Source: Rhodococcus triatomae (GTDB lineage Bacteria; Actinomycetota; Actinomycetes; Mycobacteriales; Mycobacteriaceae). From it: a DNA stretch of 64,000 nt. Both the position numbers and the translations under genes were made by a program. Positions within the stretch are counted from its first letter, which is position 1, and each line of letters begins with the position of its first letter. Shown here one piece after another: positions 9,209-18,238 of this stretch. The notes beneath the pieces were generated by a model. That model worked only from the letters and a program-made list of their open reading frames with translations, was not told the origin of the DNA and did no database searches. Location of the stretch: contig NZ_CP048814.1 in the NCBI RefSeq assembly GCF_014217785.1, positions 2,852,001 to 2,916,000 of the forward strand. Reading direction: 5' to 3'.

Positions 9209-10668
9209 GACTGCGCCTCCACCAGTTGTCTGCCGAGCGTCTCGAGCATGCCGCGGTCCTTGTACTCGGGGTTCTCGTCGGTCACCGCGGAGGCGCCACG
9301 CAGCAGGATCTGCGCCGCGGTGCCGAGGTTGACGAGCATCGAGGGAGTCGGCTGGGGGAAGTAGGCGTCGGCGTTGTGGTTGTCGACGCTGATCAGGATC
9401 ACCCGCTGATACGTGCCGTCGCCGCGGGACCACTCGAACTGTAGCCGCGACCAGGTCAGGAGAAGACTGTCGTCGATGACGGTCACGAACAGTGCGGTGA
9501 TCCCGCGGCCGATGTCGACGGGGATCCGGTCGCTCGCCCGGGCGTTGTCCAGCCGGTACATGTCATGGGCGGGGAGGGCCCGGACCCGGGAGGGGTGTTC
9601 GGTGGTGAGGGTGTCGATCTGCACGATCCGGGGGCGGTTCTGATCGTCCCAGTCCGGGTGCGGCCGGTCGGTACGGATCGTCTGCCGGTTCAGGGTGGAT
9701 TCGCGCCCGAAATAGGAACGCTGCCAGTCGTACTCGGTCAGTGCCGTCTCGGACCAGCCCGAGGGCACGATCAGCGTGGGTTCCCCGGTGGCGGGCGGGC
9801 CCGGGGTGAATCCGCGCAGGTCTGCCCGCGGCGGAAGCGGGATGAGCAGCACCAGGACCGCGACCACCGCCACCACCAGCGACCCGGACCACACCGACCG
9901 GGACACGGCCGGCTGCCGGAGCGGGCGGTCGAGTGGAGCCAGGCTCGCTCCGCGACGCTGGTACAGGTAGAAGCCGGCTCCGGTGACGACGGCACCGAGC
10001 AGGCCGGGGAACACCTGGAGGATCCAGCCCCGGACCTCGGGTAGCAGCAGGATCGCCGCGGAGAGCGCCACCGTGCCTGCCGCGATCGAACAGAAGAACG
10101 CGACGAGTGCACGACGCCGAGTGCGGCCCACCGCGATCGCGATCGCGACGGAGGCGAGAACCACCATGACGAACCCGTAGGCGAATCGGCTCCCGCCGAG
10201 CAACGTGGCGAGCATCCGATACATCAGTGGCGTCATGATCAACGGCAGCAGCCACACCGGCCAGTAGCTCGCGACGGGCCGGAGCCCGAACAGCAGGACC
10301 GCACTCGCCGCGGTGAAGATCCAGGCAGCGACCACATCCATCTGTACGAGCCAGTAGTAGATACCGAAGCGCGGCATCAACAACCACAGGACTGCCAGGA
10401 CGAGCACCATCCCGAGAACTCCGACGATGACGTCGGTCTGCCGGTCGTGGATGGGCAGGCCCGGCCGCTTGCGGAGTGCGAGGCCGGTCGCCGCGACGAG
10501 GCACAGAAACGGCATCCCCCACACGTAGGCGATGGTCGTACCGCTGGCCACGCTGGTGAGGACGGCGTCCCAGGTCTTGGCGAAACCGATCACACCTGCG
10601 ATGACGATGATCGCCCAGCGGACGCCGAGGTGCCGGATCGCGATCGACGCCGGTGTGCTCCTGAGCAT
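9199..10668 (-). CDS. Polytopic membrane protein of the polysaccharide operon, C-terminal extracellular domain
   Basis: A 489-residue protein with about eight membrane helices in the first 280 residues, such as WAIIVIAGVIGFAKTW and ILQVFPGLLGAVVTGAGFYL. A soluble C-terminal domain of about 190 residues contains short motifs like LIVPSGWSETALTEYDWQ. The membrane-plus-periplasmic layout recalls exosortase/EpsI fusions, but no convincing catalytic Cys/Arg set was identified, so I do not assign that function. It starts 7 bp after the BcsB-like gene and overlaps the GT2 gene, so it is clearly co-transcribed and probably takes part in assembly or export of the same polymer. Confidence 0.65.
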   Translation of the reverse strand: MLRSTPASIAIRHLGVRWAIIVIAGVIGFAKTWDAVLTSVASGTTIAYVWGMPFLCLVAATGLALRKRPGLPIHDRQTDVIVGVLGMVLVLAVLWLLMPRFGIYYWLVQMDVVAAWIFTAASAVLLFGLRPVASYWPVWLLPLIMTPLMYRMLATLLGGSRFAYGFVMVVLASVAIAIAVGRTRRRALVAFFCSIAAGTVALSAAILLLPEVRGWILQVFPGLLGAVVTGAGFYLYQRRGASLAPLDRPLRQPAVSRSVWSGSLVVAVVAVLVLLIPLPPRADLRGFTPGPPATGEPTLIVPSGWSETALTEYDWQRSYFGRESTLNRQTIRTDRPHPDWDDQNRPRIVQIDTLTTEHPSRVRALPAHDMYRLDNARASDRIPVDIGRGITALFVTVIDDSLLLTWSRLQFEWSRGDGTYQRVILISVDNHNADAYFPQPTPSMLVNLGTAAQILLRGASAVTDENPEYKDRGMLETLGRQLVEAQSWQ

Positions 10669-10675
10669 GGGCGGC

Positions 10676-12637
10676 TCAGTCGGCGTCGTGCGGCGAACGT
10701 CGCGGTCGGGTGGCCGCGACGACCGCGAGGATCACACCGATCACGGCGAGGGCGCCGGCGGTGTACAGCACCGCGACGGCCACACCGGGCAGGCTCTCGG
10801 ACGGTTGCTGCGACGAGTCCGGGGGGAGCGAGAGATCCACCGGGTCACGCCCTTCGGCGGTGAAGAGGACGTCGCCGCTCAGGCCCGCCCACCGATCCGG
10901 GTCGGCGGCCAGCCACCGCAGCGTGCGGTCGAGTTCCGCCGGGTCCGCCGTGGAACCCGCGAGCAGCACCTCGCGTCCGTTGTCGACCCAGGCCTGGAGT
11001 GCGGCGAAGTTCGTCTGCGACCCGAGCGTCAGCGTCGTGCTGCCGTCGGCAGTGGGAGAGGCCAGCTCGAGCGTGACTCCGTCCGTTTCGGTCAGCGGTG
11101 GATTCACGCCTTCCGGGAGCGCGCCGTCGGCGACGACGAGGACCGCAGGCGCGCCGGAGGACACCGCCTCGTCGACGGGAACCCACTCGGGGTCGAGTGA
11201 CACCGTGGTGAGCGATTGCAGCCCGGTGAGGATCGCGACGGCGCGTGCGGTGTCGTCGAATCCGCCGACCGTGCCGGCCACCTGGACCGCGGGCAGCAGT
11301 GCCTGGGGAAGTGCCTGGAAGCCGCTCGGGTTGCCGGGTGTGGCCGAGCTGGACACCTCGCTCTGCGGGAAGATCGTCAGTGTGGACGGCTGCTCGAGCC
11401 CGCACTGGTTGGTGCCGCCGGTGTTCTGCAACGTGACGTCGAGGGTGGTGTACCGGCCGAGATCCTCGTCCGGGACGTCGATCCACCTGTCGATCGTGCC
11501 GGTGTCGTCTGCCGGCCAGCTGTCGAGCACCTGGTCGCCGATGGAGACCGTGAGCAGCCCGCTCTGGTTGTCCGGGGGTGGGCTGTAGTTGCCCTGCAGG
11601 TGGATACGCAGATTTCCGGACGCGCGTCCGAGGCGGGACTGGTCGATCGTGAGTTCCACCTGGACCTGGCCCACACCACGCGCCGTGAGCGTCCCCAGCC
11701 CCAGCCCGCCGAGGGTGGTGCTGTCCGGTGCGAGTTGCGGCGGACGGTCCATCGCGCCGGCGATCGCGCGCGCGTCGACGGCGACGGAGGACACATGGCT
11801 GGTGACCAGCCGGGCCTGATCCATCAGGGTCCGGTCGTCGCCGGTGAGGACGAGTGCTCCGGGGCCCGCCGGTGCCGGGACGAGTTCGGTTGCGGCGTCC
11901 CCTGTCTCCCGGACGACGACGGACCGCTCGAAGGGGCCGTCCGCTTCGGTGGGCGTGGTCGTGGTTCCCGGCAGCGGGCGCACCCGGACCTGCACCGGCT
12001 GGGCGCCGTAGTAGGCGACGATCGCGGTACTCAACGCCAGCGCTGCGGCACTTTCCGCGTCGGTCGGTGACTCGGGGACGTAGACGTCGAGACGTTCGAG
12101 CACCGGAGGGAGGAAGTCGGCGATCACGGTGGGATCCGTGGGTGTGCCGTCGTAGACGACGCGGGTGTCGCGAAGCGTCACGCTGCGGCCGAACCAGTCC
12201 TGCGGGCAGATCGCTTCGAGGGGGACGAGCGTGATCCGCAGGGTGACGGCGACGGCATTGCGGTCCACCGTGGCACCGTCCAACGGAATCGATACCGGGG
12301 CGTCGGTGGCGGGGGCGCCGGGTAGGTCGATGCGCGCCAGGGTTCGTCCGTCCGATTCCACGTCGATCCATCCGCGCTGAACGTCGGCAGGCATCTCGAC
12401 CACGGCGTCGAGAGATCTCGGCGTGAGCCCGGTCGGGACCGGCACGGTCACCGTGACCTCGTCGTGGTTGCCACGGAACGGCACGTCCTCGCCGAACCCG
12501 AGTGCGCGGGAGCCCAGCACGACGAGGCCGGCAGCGGGTTCCGGCTCCTGCGCATGAGAGGCGGGAACACCGCCGAACATCGCCATGGCGAGGACCGCGA
12601 CGAAGGCGACAGCCGAACGTCGGAAGCGACCAGGCAT
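10676..12637 (-). CDS. BcsB-like polysaccharide synthase co-subunit
   Basis: A 653-residue exported protein with an N-terminal signal peptide (about residues 1-29, ending ASHAQ) and a single C-terminal membrane anchor (AVLYTAGALAVIGVILAVV). The body is beta-rich and resembles the BcsB family. It contains a region ADFLPPVLERLDVYVP followed by a helix and ALSTAIVAYYGAQPVQVRV, as in the ferredoxin-like domains of BcsB. In cellulose synthases this subunit guides the nascent glucan through the cell envelope. Here it is the first gene of a four-gene operon with a QxxRW glycosyltransferase. Actinobacterial BcsB-like proteins are poorly studied, so cellulose itself is only one of several possible products. 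Confidence 0.75.
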   Translation of the reverse strand: MPGRFRRSAVAFVAVLAMAMFGGVPASHAQEPEPAAGLVVLGSRALGFGEDVPFRGNHDEVTVTVPVPTGLTPRSLDAVVEMPADVQRGWIDVESDGRTLARIDLPGAPATDAPVSIPLDGATVDRNAVAVTLRITLVPLEAICPQDWFGRSVTLRDTRVVYDGTPTDPTVIADFLPPVLERLDVYVPESPTDAESAAALALSTAIVAYYGAQPVQVRVRPLPGTTTTPTEADGPFERSVVVRETGDAATELVPAPAGPGALVLTGDDRTLMDQARLVTSHVSSVAVDARAIAGAMDRPPQLAPDSTTLGGLGLGTLTARGVGQVQVELTIDQSRLGRASGNLRIHLQGNYSPPPDNQSGLLTVSIGDQVLDSWPADDTGTIDRWIDVPDEDLGRYTTLDVTLQNTGGTNQCGLEQPSTLTIFPQSEVSSSATPGNPSGFQALPQALLPAVQVAGTVGGFDDTARAVAILTGLQSLTTVSLDPEWVPVDEAVSSGAPAVLVVADGALPEGVNPPLTETDGVTLELASPTADGSTTLTLGSQTNFAALQAWVDNGREVLLAGSTADPAELDRTLRWLAADPDRWAGLSGDVLFTAEGRDPVDLSLPPDSSQQPSESLPGVAVAVLYTAGALAVIGVILAVVAATRPRRSPHDAD

Positions 12638-12726
12638 CGGCAGGCCTCCCAGGGGCAGCGACGGGCACGTCCGCGTGTGAGGTTAGTGGAGATGCCCGGT
12701 GCCGGGGCCGGATTCGGCGCGACCGC

Positions 12727-13857
12727 TCACCGGAAGAGATCGGCGACGAACGCCGTGATGTCCTCCTCGGCGGCGAACGGGGTGCCGGTGTGTGCGGCAC
12801 GATAGGTGCGGAAATCGACGTCCACGCCGTTCGCCCGCATGTCCGCGATCAGTTTCAGGGTCAGGGGCAGCGGGACGTCGATGTCTTCGAGTCCCTGGGC
12901 GACGAACAGGGGGCGGTCGAAGCCGGCTGTCGGGACGGTCAGAACGGCGCGTGCGGCGTCGACGAGGGCCCCGTCCACGGGACGGGAGAACAACTGTCCG
13001 ATGGTGGCGTCGCCGTACTGCGCATTCACGTCGCCGTAGCAGAGATTGTGCTCGAGGTCGTCGAGGATGCTGCGGCCGAGCGGCGAAAGGTACGAATCGA
13101 CGTCCACGTCGGGGTAGTGGGCGCGCACCCCGGTGAGAATCGAGGCGATGTAGGCGGTGGTGCCGGAGAGGGGGAGATCGGGAAACTCGGGTCCGCCGAG
13201 GAACACCAGATTCTCGATGTTGGAGGGGGCTGCGGTGGCCACTGCGCCGCGGTAGTCGAGCTCCGGCGCGTAACGGGTGGCGTGGTGTGCGGCGAAGATC
13301 GTGGCCTGGCCGCCCTGCGACTGACCCATCGCCACCCACGAGTCCGACAGGCTCGGTTCGACGGCGCGCGCGGCGCGCACCATGTCGATCACGCTGTGCG
13401 CCGCGGAGCGCCCGTCCAGATAGGGATGCACCCCGGGGGTGCCGAGCCCGACGTAGTCGGTGGTGGCGACGGCGTAACCCTGGGACAGCCAGTGTTCGAG
13501 GTTGCGGGCGAACCGGTCGCTCGCGCCGGTCACGCTCGGTGCACAGTGGTCGGCGATGCCGGTCGTCCCGTGTGCGTAGGAGATCACGGGCCAGCCGTCC
13601 GCGGGTGCCGTGCCTTCGGGGAGGTAGACCACGCCGGTGCTCTGCATCGGCCGGTCGTGGGGGCCCACCGACCAGTAGGTCAGCAGAGATGCGTCCGCGG
13701 TGCCGGTCAGCCACTTGTCTGCGGCGAGTGGCCTTGCGTCCGTGACGGTCCCGGGGGCGGTGTCCCCTGCGGGGGTGGCTGCAGCGGTGGGGGCGGCGCC
13801 GAGCATGCCGGCGGTCAATGCTGCGGTGATCAAAGCGGTACGCAGGCGGGTCGGCAA
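12727..13857 (-). CDS. Secreted alpha/beta-hydrolase, LIP-family lipase
   Basis: A 376-residue secreted esterase/lipase. A signal peptide (RTALITAALTAGMLGAAPTAAA) is followed by an alpha/beta-hydrolase domain with oxyanion region VISYAHGTTG, nucleophile elbow MGQSQGGQAT (GxSxG) and a late histidine in YRAAHTGTPF. Cysteines near HCAPS and NLCYG could form a disulfide. This matches the secretory lipase (LIP) family that acts on triacylglycerols or short esters. The start chosen is TTG at 13857 because GAGGAG lies about 8 nt upstream and it places a compact signal peptide at the N-terminus. Substrate specificity cannot be predicted. It belongs to the same broad family as the lipase at 48276. Confidence 0.8.
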   Translation of the reverse strand: MPTRLRTALITAALTAGMLGAAPTAAATPAGDTAPGTVTDARPLAADKWLTGTADASLLTYWSVGPHDRPMQSTGVVYLPEGTAPADGWPVISYAHGTTGIADHCAPSVTGASDRFARNLEHWLSQGYAVATTDYVGLGTPGVHPYLDGRSAAHSVIDMVRAARAVEPSLSDSWVAMGQSQGGQATIFAAHHATRYAPELDYRGAVATAAPSNIENLVFLGGPEFPDLPLSGTTAYIASILTGVRAHYPDVDVDSYLSPLGRSILDDLEHNLCYGDVNAQYGDATIGQLFSRPVDGALVDAARAVLTVPTAGFDRPLFVAQGLEDIDVPLPLTLKLIADMRANGVDVDFRTYRAAHTGTPFAAEEDITAFVADLFR

Positions 13858-14004
13858 GGCTGTGCTCCTCGGGTGGGGATATCGGCACCACAGTGCATAC
13901 CATCCGGACACGGGCCCGCGGGGGTCTTTCGTCGATGCTCCGCGGTGGTGTCTCGCCGAAGAATGTTGCGGTGAAACAGCTTCGGTGCTCCGAAGGGATC
14001 GAGA

Positions 14005-14802
14005 TCAGGTGGTGCGCGAATCGAGGACGCGACGGACGCGCTGCTCGAGTTCACCGGCGATCAGGTCACGGTCTGCGGCCCGGAGTGTCACCTTGTCGTC
14101 CTCCGCGTAGAGGTAGCGCCCGTCGTCGGCGACGTCGACCCAGGTGAGGCTGTCGAGCACCGAATCATCGGCCCCCACGCGGGGGCCGTGCACGACGACG
14201 TAGCCACACGCGGTGCGCCGGGCGAGGATTCGGCGCATCAGGGCGGCACCGGAGACGGCGGTGTTCTGCAGGACGGAGGACTGCTGGGCGTCCGGCACCT
14301 GGTGCAGGTCCTTCGCGTGTGCGGTGACGACCGACGTGCGGCCGGGCTCGTTGCCGGGCAGATCGCGCAGGAGTTTCCGGGTGAGCCAGCCCAGGTCCGG
14401 GGCGGCGCCGGCGACCTGGACTCTCAGGTCGATGTCGCCGGTGGTCGAGGCGTCGTCCGGGATGGTGTCACGGTGTCGTTCGGGGGCCTGATCCGCGACC
14501 ACGGCAACACGTCCACGCACCGCACCGCGGCGCTGGAAGTGTGCGCCGTCCGCGGTGGGCACGAACACGCTCACCGACAGGTCCGGGCTGCGGAGGACGT
14601 CGATCGAGGCCCGCAGCCGCTGGTCGTCGTTGTCGCGGTACCACTGCTCGAGTCCGGTGCGGATACGGAAGGCGTCGTCGGCGTACTTGCCGCCGGGGAT
14701 GTGATGGAGCGGGTAGGGCATGCGATCGAGGCCGGTGGCGGACCACATGACGTCGAACTGTCCGGACGACAGCAGCCAGCTCGAGCCAGGTTCGCCCGCC
14801 AC
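14005..14802 (-). CDS. EspG-family ESX secretion-associated chaperone
   Basis: A 265-residue cytosolic protein beginning with the EspG-type pattern SSWLLSSGQFDVMW, then DRMPYPLHHIP and later repeats of antiparallel-strand character. EspG proteins bind the tips of PE/PPE heterodimers and keep them soluble until they are handed to the ESX ATPase. A GTG at 14802 preceded by GGGGGGA at good spacing is preferred over TTG at 14814. It is the last gene of a leftward operon of secretion-associated genes (17646 to 14005), and a PPE-like protein is encoded nearby at 22462, a plausible client. No EccB/EccC/EccD/mycosin genes are in the window, so it must work with a system encoded elsewhere. Confidence 0.8.
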   Translation of the reverse strand: MAGEPGSSWLLSSGQFDVMWSATGLDRMPYPLHHIPGGKYADDAFRIRTGLEQWYRDNDDQRLRASIDVLRSPDLSVSVFVPTADGAHFQRRGAVRGRVAVVADQAPERHRDTIPDDASTTGDIDLRVQVAGAAPDLGWLTRKLLRDLPGNEPGRTSVVTAHAKDLHQVPDAQQSSVLQNTAVSGAALMRRILARRTACGYVVVHGPRVGADDSVLDSLTWVDVADDGRYLYAEDDKVTLRAADRDLIAGELEQRVRRVLDSRTT

Positions 14803-14904
14803 GATTCCCCCCAATGTTCTTCACGCGGTTCTTCTCGCGAATGCAGGCTGGATGCTAGCAGCAGGGTGCATGTGGGCCCAGCTCAGGCATCTACGCCACT
14901 GCTC

Positions 14905-15420
14905 TCAACGGATCGCGAGTGCCGCGTTCATGGTGACGGCGTCGACGCCGAAACGTGTCTGCTCCGCCGCAGGAATGGTGATGGTGAGCTGCGTCAGGTA
15001 CATGCGCCCGTCGGGCCCGGTCGGGACGACGTATCGAGTCATCGCGAGGAGGTTGAGATCCTCGATCGCGTACGTCCCTTCCACGAAGTACGACGGGTGC
15101 CCGTGCCATGGATCGCGCGATTCCTTGGTCACCGACCATCCGGGGAGTACGGCCGAGTCTTCGTCGGCGTGGGCGAGGAGTCGGTTCGCATCGACCGGGG
15201 CGGACAATTGGCCGTGCATCAGTACGGCATTCGGGCGCCACTTCTTCGCGGGGTAGGAACTCGGCACGAGTAATTGGAATGCGGAGGGAAGCACTTCCGC
15301 CGGAACCACTTCCCAGCCCGGAAGAACGGGGATCTCGGGGTGGACGCCCACAGAGGCGTGATCGCACGGGCGGCTTTCGACTCCGAGTTCGGCAAGGTAG
15401 TCCAGGATTCCGCTCGTCAC
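14905..15420 (-). CDS. LpqN/LpqT-family protein (no lipobox)
   Basis: A 171-residue protein resembling the LpqN/LpqT family. It has PEIPVLPGWEVVPAE near residue 28, PSSYPAKKWRPNAVLMHG in the middle and TRYVVPTGPDGRMYLTQLTI near the end. Mycobacterial LpqN is an envelope lipoprotein that interacts with mycolate transporters. This one has no signal peptide or lipobox, so it probably stays in the cytosol, as do several ESX-linked LpqN-like proteins. GTG at 15420 overlaps the stop of the upstream membrane-protein gene as GTGA. Position between the membrane protein and EspG suggests a role in recognition or handling of an ESX cargo, but this is inferred from context only. Confidence 0.7.
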   Translation of the reverse strand: MTSGILDYLAELGVESRPCDHASVGVHPEIPVLPGWEVVPAEVLPSAFQLLVPSSYPAKKWRPNAVLMHGQLSAPVDANRLLAHADEDSAVLPGWSVTKESRDPWHGHPSYFVEGTYAIEDLNLLAMTRYVVPTGPDGRMYLTQLTITIPAAEQTRFGVDAVTMNAALAIR

Positions 15421-16364
15421 GTGCTCGACCGCTCTGCATCCTCGGCCTCACGCTTCAGCCGTTTCGCTGCCGCCCACCGTTCGCGCAGAGGTGGTGGAGT
15501 GAGCAGTAGCCGGGCTTCGGCGGTGGCGAGAAGTCGACGTCGATCTTCTGAGTCGAACATGGATTTTGCCAATGAGTACAACGTCTGCGCATCGACAGGA
15601 AGTCGATTGACGGCCAATCCGACACTCTGTGCGGTGTCGAGATTCGACTGTCCGGGTGCGGTTTCCGACCGAACCAGACGGAGGACCGGTATGTTTTGCG
15701 AGCCCCACCCCGTCGGCACGATCTTTACGTCTCGAACGACGCCGGCCATCTCGTCCCACCCCAGGAAGGTTGTGGTCCGGCGATGATGGAAGGTGAATCT
15801 GAAAGATTCCATCCTCTGAATTCCGGATTCATAAATGGTTACGCTGGCCCGCATGCGGATAGCGATCAGAGCCAACCCGATCAGTAGAGTGATGGCACCC
15901 AGGAGTATATAGCTGGATTCGGATTGCTGAGTCGCCCGGCCGCGGGAGACGAGAGTGGTCGCATCGCCTCCGCGAGAGGCCACGTACAGCATCGCCCAGT
16001 AGCCGGAACCAAGGCAGATCGCTGCCCCGATCAAGTTGGCGACGTTGTAGCCACTGGCGACGGCCAGGCCCGCCCCATGGTCATCCGATCTCACATTTCT
16101 TACTGCTCGACCGGGTGAGAAGTTCCTGAAACCGGTGCTCCGGAGGGCTGTGACAACAAGAATCGACACGAGTATGCCGACGCACGAAAAACCTATTGCC
16201 GCAACCGCGTCACCATCAACCACATACGTGGCAGCGGCCGCAACCCACAGGAGCAAGGCAAGTAGGGAGAACAGTAGCGAAACCAAGGCATTTGCCACGC
16301 TGAAGGGCTGCGACCAGGCGGCCGCAATTCGATATTCTGAAACACTCGAGTCGGTACCAGACAT
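15417..16364 (-). CDS. Membrane protein with PH-like domain, paralogue 1 (candidate immunity protein)
   Basis: A 315-residue integral membrane protein with two N-terminal helices (SLLFSLLALLLWVAAAATYVV and VGILVSILVVTAL), two more near residues 120-190, and a cytosolic C-terminal domain. The sequence SVTIYESGIQRMESF near residue 200 resembles bacterial PH/YcxB-type domains. The last 40 residues (RLLLTPPPLRERWAAAKR) are nearly identical to those of the paralogue at 18856, whereas the membrane parts differ strongly. The ATG shares one base with the stop of the glycine-zipper gene (TGATG), indicating coupled expression. By analogy with multi-span immunity proteins for membrane-acting T7SS toxins, it may protect against the neighbour; this is inference. 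Confidence 0.7.
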   Translation of the reverse strand: MSGTDSSVSEYRIAAAWSQPFSVANALVSLLFSLLALLLWVAAAATYVVDGDAVAAIGFSCVGILVSILVVTALRSTGFRNFSPGRAVRNVRSDDHGAGLAVASGYNVANLIGAAICLGSGYWAMLYVASRGGDATTLVSRGRATQQSESSYILLGAITLLIGLALIAIRMRASVTIYESGIQRMESFRFTFHHRRTTTFLGWDEMAGVVRDVKIVPTGWGSQNIPVLRLVRSETAPGQSNLDTAQSVGLAVNRLPVDAQTLYSLAKSMFDSEDRRRLLATAEARLLLTPPPLRERWAAAKRLKREAEDAERSST

Positions 16365-17356
16365 CACTCGAATAATCCCCAAACATATTGGCCAGCTTTC
16401 GGAACGGCATATCCGACAATAAGTCCGGTCGCAGCGCCCGCACCGAAACCCACAACAGTACCGACGCCCGGCGCAGCCCCGGACCCGACCAGGGCGCCAG
16501 CCTTTGCTCCAGCCCATACCCCGGTTAGAGCGCCGGCCGCCGCCCCGACACTCTCGGTCACAACCGCCTTGGTGGGGTCCATGCCGCCCTTGATGTCATT
16601 CGAAATGGCCGGAATGGTTCCGAGCACGGTCCCGAACGGTCTCATGCCTTTCGCAATTGTCCGAGACGCGTTATCTGCGCTGTCCGCAACGGACTTCAAG
16701 CCGTCACCAATAGCACTACTCATCGTCCCGACGACCGAGGCCGCCACCGTCGCTGGAACGTCTGGCGCCCAACTGAATCCATCGCCGTCCTCGACGATCT
16801 GTCCCACGCGTGCGGCGGCTGCTGCGTCATCCAGTATTTCGGTAGCACTGCGTAGCGCGGCGGTGACGTCCATGGACACCTCGACGGCCTGCCGCAACGC
16901 GTCCTGGACCAGGGCGGTCTGTGCTTCGGCTTCTTCTCTCAGCGTCGCGATCGTCGCTGCATCGCCCGCCGTCTCCGGAGGCAGCGTCACCTCGCCGTTG
17001 TCCATGACGTAGAAGCCGCTCCACCTCGCGTGCTCGACGTGTCCGAGGACATTGGCTCTCGCGGCAGCAAGCGCCGGCTCGCCGTCTCGGTAGGCCGCGG
17101 CAACGCCCGCCAGTGCCTCACTGATCGCTGAGGCCAGCTTGCACTCCTGCGCGATGCGGTGGTCGGCCGCCTCGGCAGCGTCGCCGGACCACGTCTCGGT
17201 GAGCGTGTAGTGGTCGCTGCGCACCCTGTCGACCTGCGCATCGAACCTCTCGACGAGCATGTCTGTGCCGCGTGCAGTTTCCGTGAGGTCGGCGGGCCGC
17301 CACGCTCGCACCAAGGAGACGGTCATGGTGGTCGCCCGAGTGTCTGTCGAGGTCAT
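16364..17356 (-). CDS. WXG-like protein with glycine-zipper C-terminus (candidate ESX effector)
   Basis: A 330-residue protein. The first 180 residues are helical, with the WXG-like turn TETWSGDAAEAADHR near residue 56, as in the helical hairpins of ESX substrates. The C-terminal 70 residues are a glycine/alanine zipper (GAAAGALTGVWAGAKAGALV, then GVGTVVGFGAGAATGLIVGY). Such a sequence could insert into membranes, as in the S. aureus T7SS toxin TspA. The ATG overlaps the stop of the EspC-like gene (ATGA), and the following membrane protein overlaps its own stop, so the three genes are tightly coupled. No enzymatic motif was found. A structural or secreted non-toxic role is also possible. Confidence 0.65.
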   Translation of the reverse strand: MTSTDTRATTMTVSLVRAWRPADLTETARGTDMLVERFDAQVDRVRSDHYTLTETWSGDAAEAADHRIAQECKLASAISEALAGVAAAYRDGEPALAAARANVLGHVEHARWSGFYVMDNGEVTLPPETAGDAATIATLREEAEAQTALVQDALRQAVEVSMDVTAALRSATEILDDAAAAARVGQIVEDGDGFSWAPDVPATVAASVVGTMSSAIGDGLKSVADSADNASRTIAKGMRPFGTVLGTIPAISNDIKGGMDPTKAVVTESVGAAAGALTGVWAGAKAGALVGSGAAPGVGTVVGFGAGAATGLIVGYAVPKAGQYVWGLFE

Positions 17357-17646
17357 TCGGACACGTCCATCGCGTCGAGCATTCCGATGAAGTCGCCCTC
17401 GGTCACCTCGTAGTCGTCCGACGATCCCTTGGCGATCTCCGAGACTTGGATCAGGCGAAGGGCGACGTGCTGGAACCCGGTCATCGCAGCAGTGAACGCA
17501 GCTTCCGCAGCATTCGAGAACTCGCTCCCTTGCACCGCGTCCTGTGAGATCGCGAATGACGTGCTCACGTCAGTGTTCGAGAGCGTTTCCGCTGCTCCGT
17601 ACACCGAGTTCGAGAAGCGCCGCAGCGCGTCCGGATCAACGTCCAC
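17353..17646 (-). CDS. EspC-like small ESX-associated protein (DUF2580 type)
   Basis: A 97-residue helical protein starting GTG with VDPDALRRFSNSVYGAAETL, a pattern shared with the EspC/DUF2580 family of excreted ESX proteins. These about 100-residue proteins form helical hairpins and are co-secreted with, or act as partners of, larger ESX cargo. It is the first gene of the leftward ESX operon and overlaps the glycine-zipper gene by 4 bp, suggesting it is the targeting partner for that protein. Its first 36 codons are duplicated almost perfectly at 19793-19901. A C-terminal YxxxD/E-type signal may be present (DDYEVTEGDF), which is the usual ESX export signal shape. Confidence 0.7.
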   Translation of the reverse strand: MDVDPDALRRFSNSVYGAAETLSNTDVSTSFAISQDAVQGSEFSNAAEAAFTAAMTGFQHVALRLIQVSEIAKGSSDDYEVTEGDFIGMLDAMDVSE

Positions 17647-17896
17647 GAGTCCCCCTTATGGTCCAGATCCTCGACCTATTGCTCTGTGCCGACGGCCCCC
17701 TGTCGAGGTCACAAGGTAACACCTGCGTTCGATTCGGACTGCTGGTCAGCAGGGTGTCTTCGGAGGATGCCTGCGTGTATCTCCTGTTCAGGTGTGTTGT
17801 GGAGATCAGGGGCACGTCCGATCGGGTGCCCTGGTCGTGTTCGGCTAGCATGTCCGGCATACATCGCGAGCGAGACGAGCTGTGGGGGGATCAACC
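17647..17896. promoter_or_regulatory. Divergent promoter region of the ESX island, copy A
   Basis: These 250 bp lie between the divergent EspC-like operon and the small-protein/lipoprotein operon and must contain both promoters. The whole segment recurs in copy B, where it is split by an insertion sequence. No single -35/-10 pair stands out. The G-rich ribosome-binding site GGGGGGA before the GTG at 17897 is clear. Confidence 0.55.
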
Positions 17897-18238
17897 GTGA
17901 GTGAGCAGAAGCCGTTGCGCCTCGATGAGGGGGCGATCGAGGAACTCGTCGGGATGTGCGACGCCATCCTGGCGAATGTGCGGACGGCAATGAGGCAAGC
18001 TGCGGGCCTCAACCTTGCGGGCGGGTTCGGTGGCTTCGACTCGGCCAAACAGCTCGAGGCCGGCTATAAACGCAAGGGCGCGGACGGTGAGGATTCCGTC
18101 CACGCCAGGCTGGCCGAGTTCGAGGAAGCGATTGTCGCGATGCGGGACGCGTTCGAGGCGGGTGGCGATGCCTACGCGGATCAGGAGAGTGTCGTGATGC
18201 AGAAGATTGCGTTGATCGCCGGGGAGATTTCGTCGTGA
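17897..18238 (+). CDS. Small helical WXG-like protein, copy A
   Basis: A 113-residue all-helical protein beginning VSEQKPLRLDEGAIEELVG. The predicted helix-turn-helix layout has the turn NLAGGFGGFDSAKQLEAGY in the position of the WXG turn of ESX proteins, with FGGF instead of tryptophan. Length and character suit an ESX-type secreted helical hairpin or a partner of one, but family membership is not certain. GTG at 17897 is chosen because GGGGGGA precedes it by about 7 nt. The stop overlaps the start of the lipoprotein gene (GTGA). The paralogue at 21533 differs mainly in residues 27-36, 60-80 and is identical over its last 25 residues. Confidence 0.65.
   Translation: MSEQKPLRLDEGAIEELVGMCDAILANVRTAMRQAAGLNLAGGFGGFDSAKQLEAGYKRKGADGEDSVHARLAEFEEAIVAMRDAFEAGGDAYADQESVVMQKIALIAGEISS

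Noticed and set aside
9199..10668. Exosortase/EpsI-type enzyme assignment
   Set aside because: The membrane-plus-outer-domain layout is suggestive, but the Cys/Arg/His catalytic set could not be identified, so it is left as a membrane protein of unknown function.
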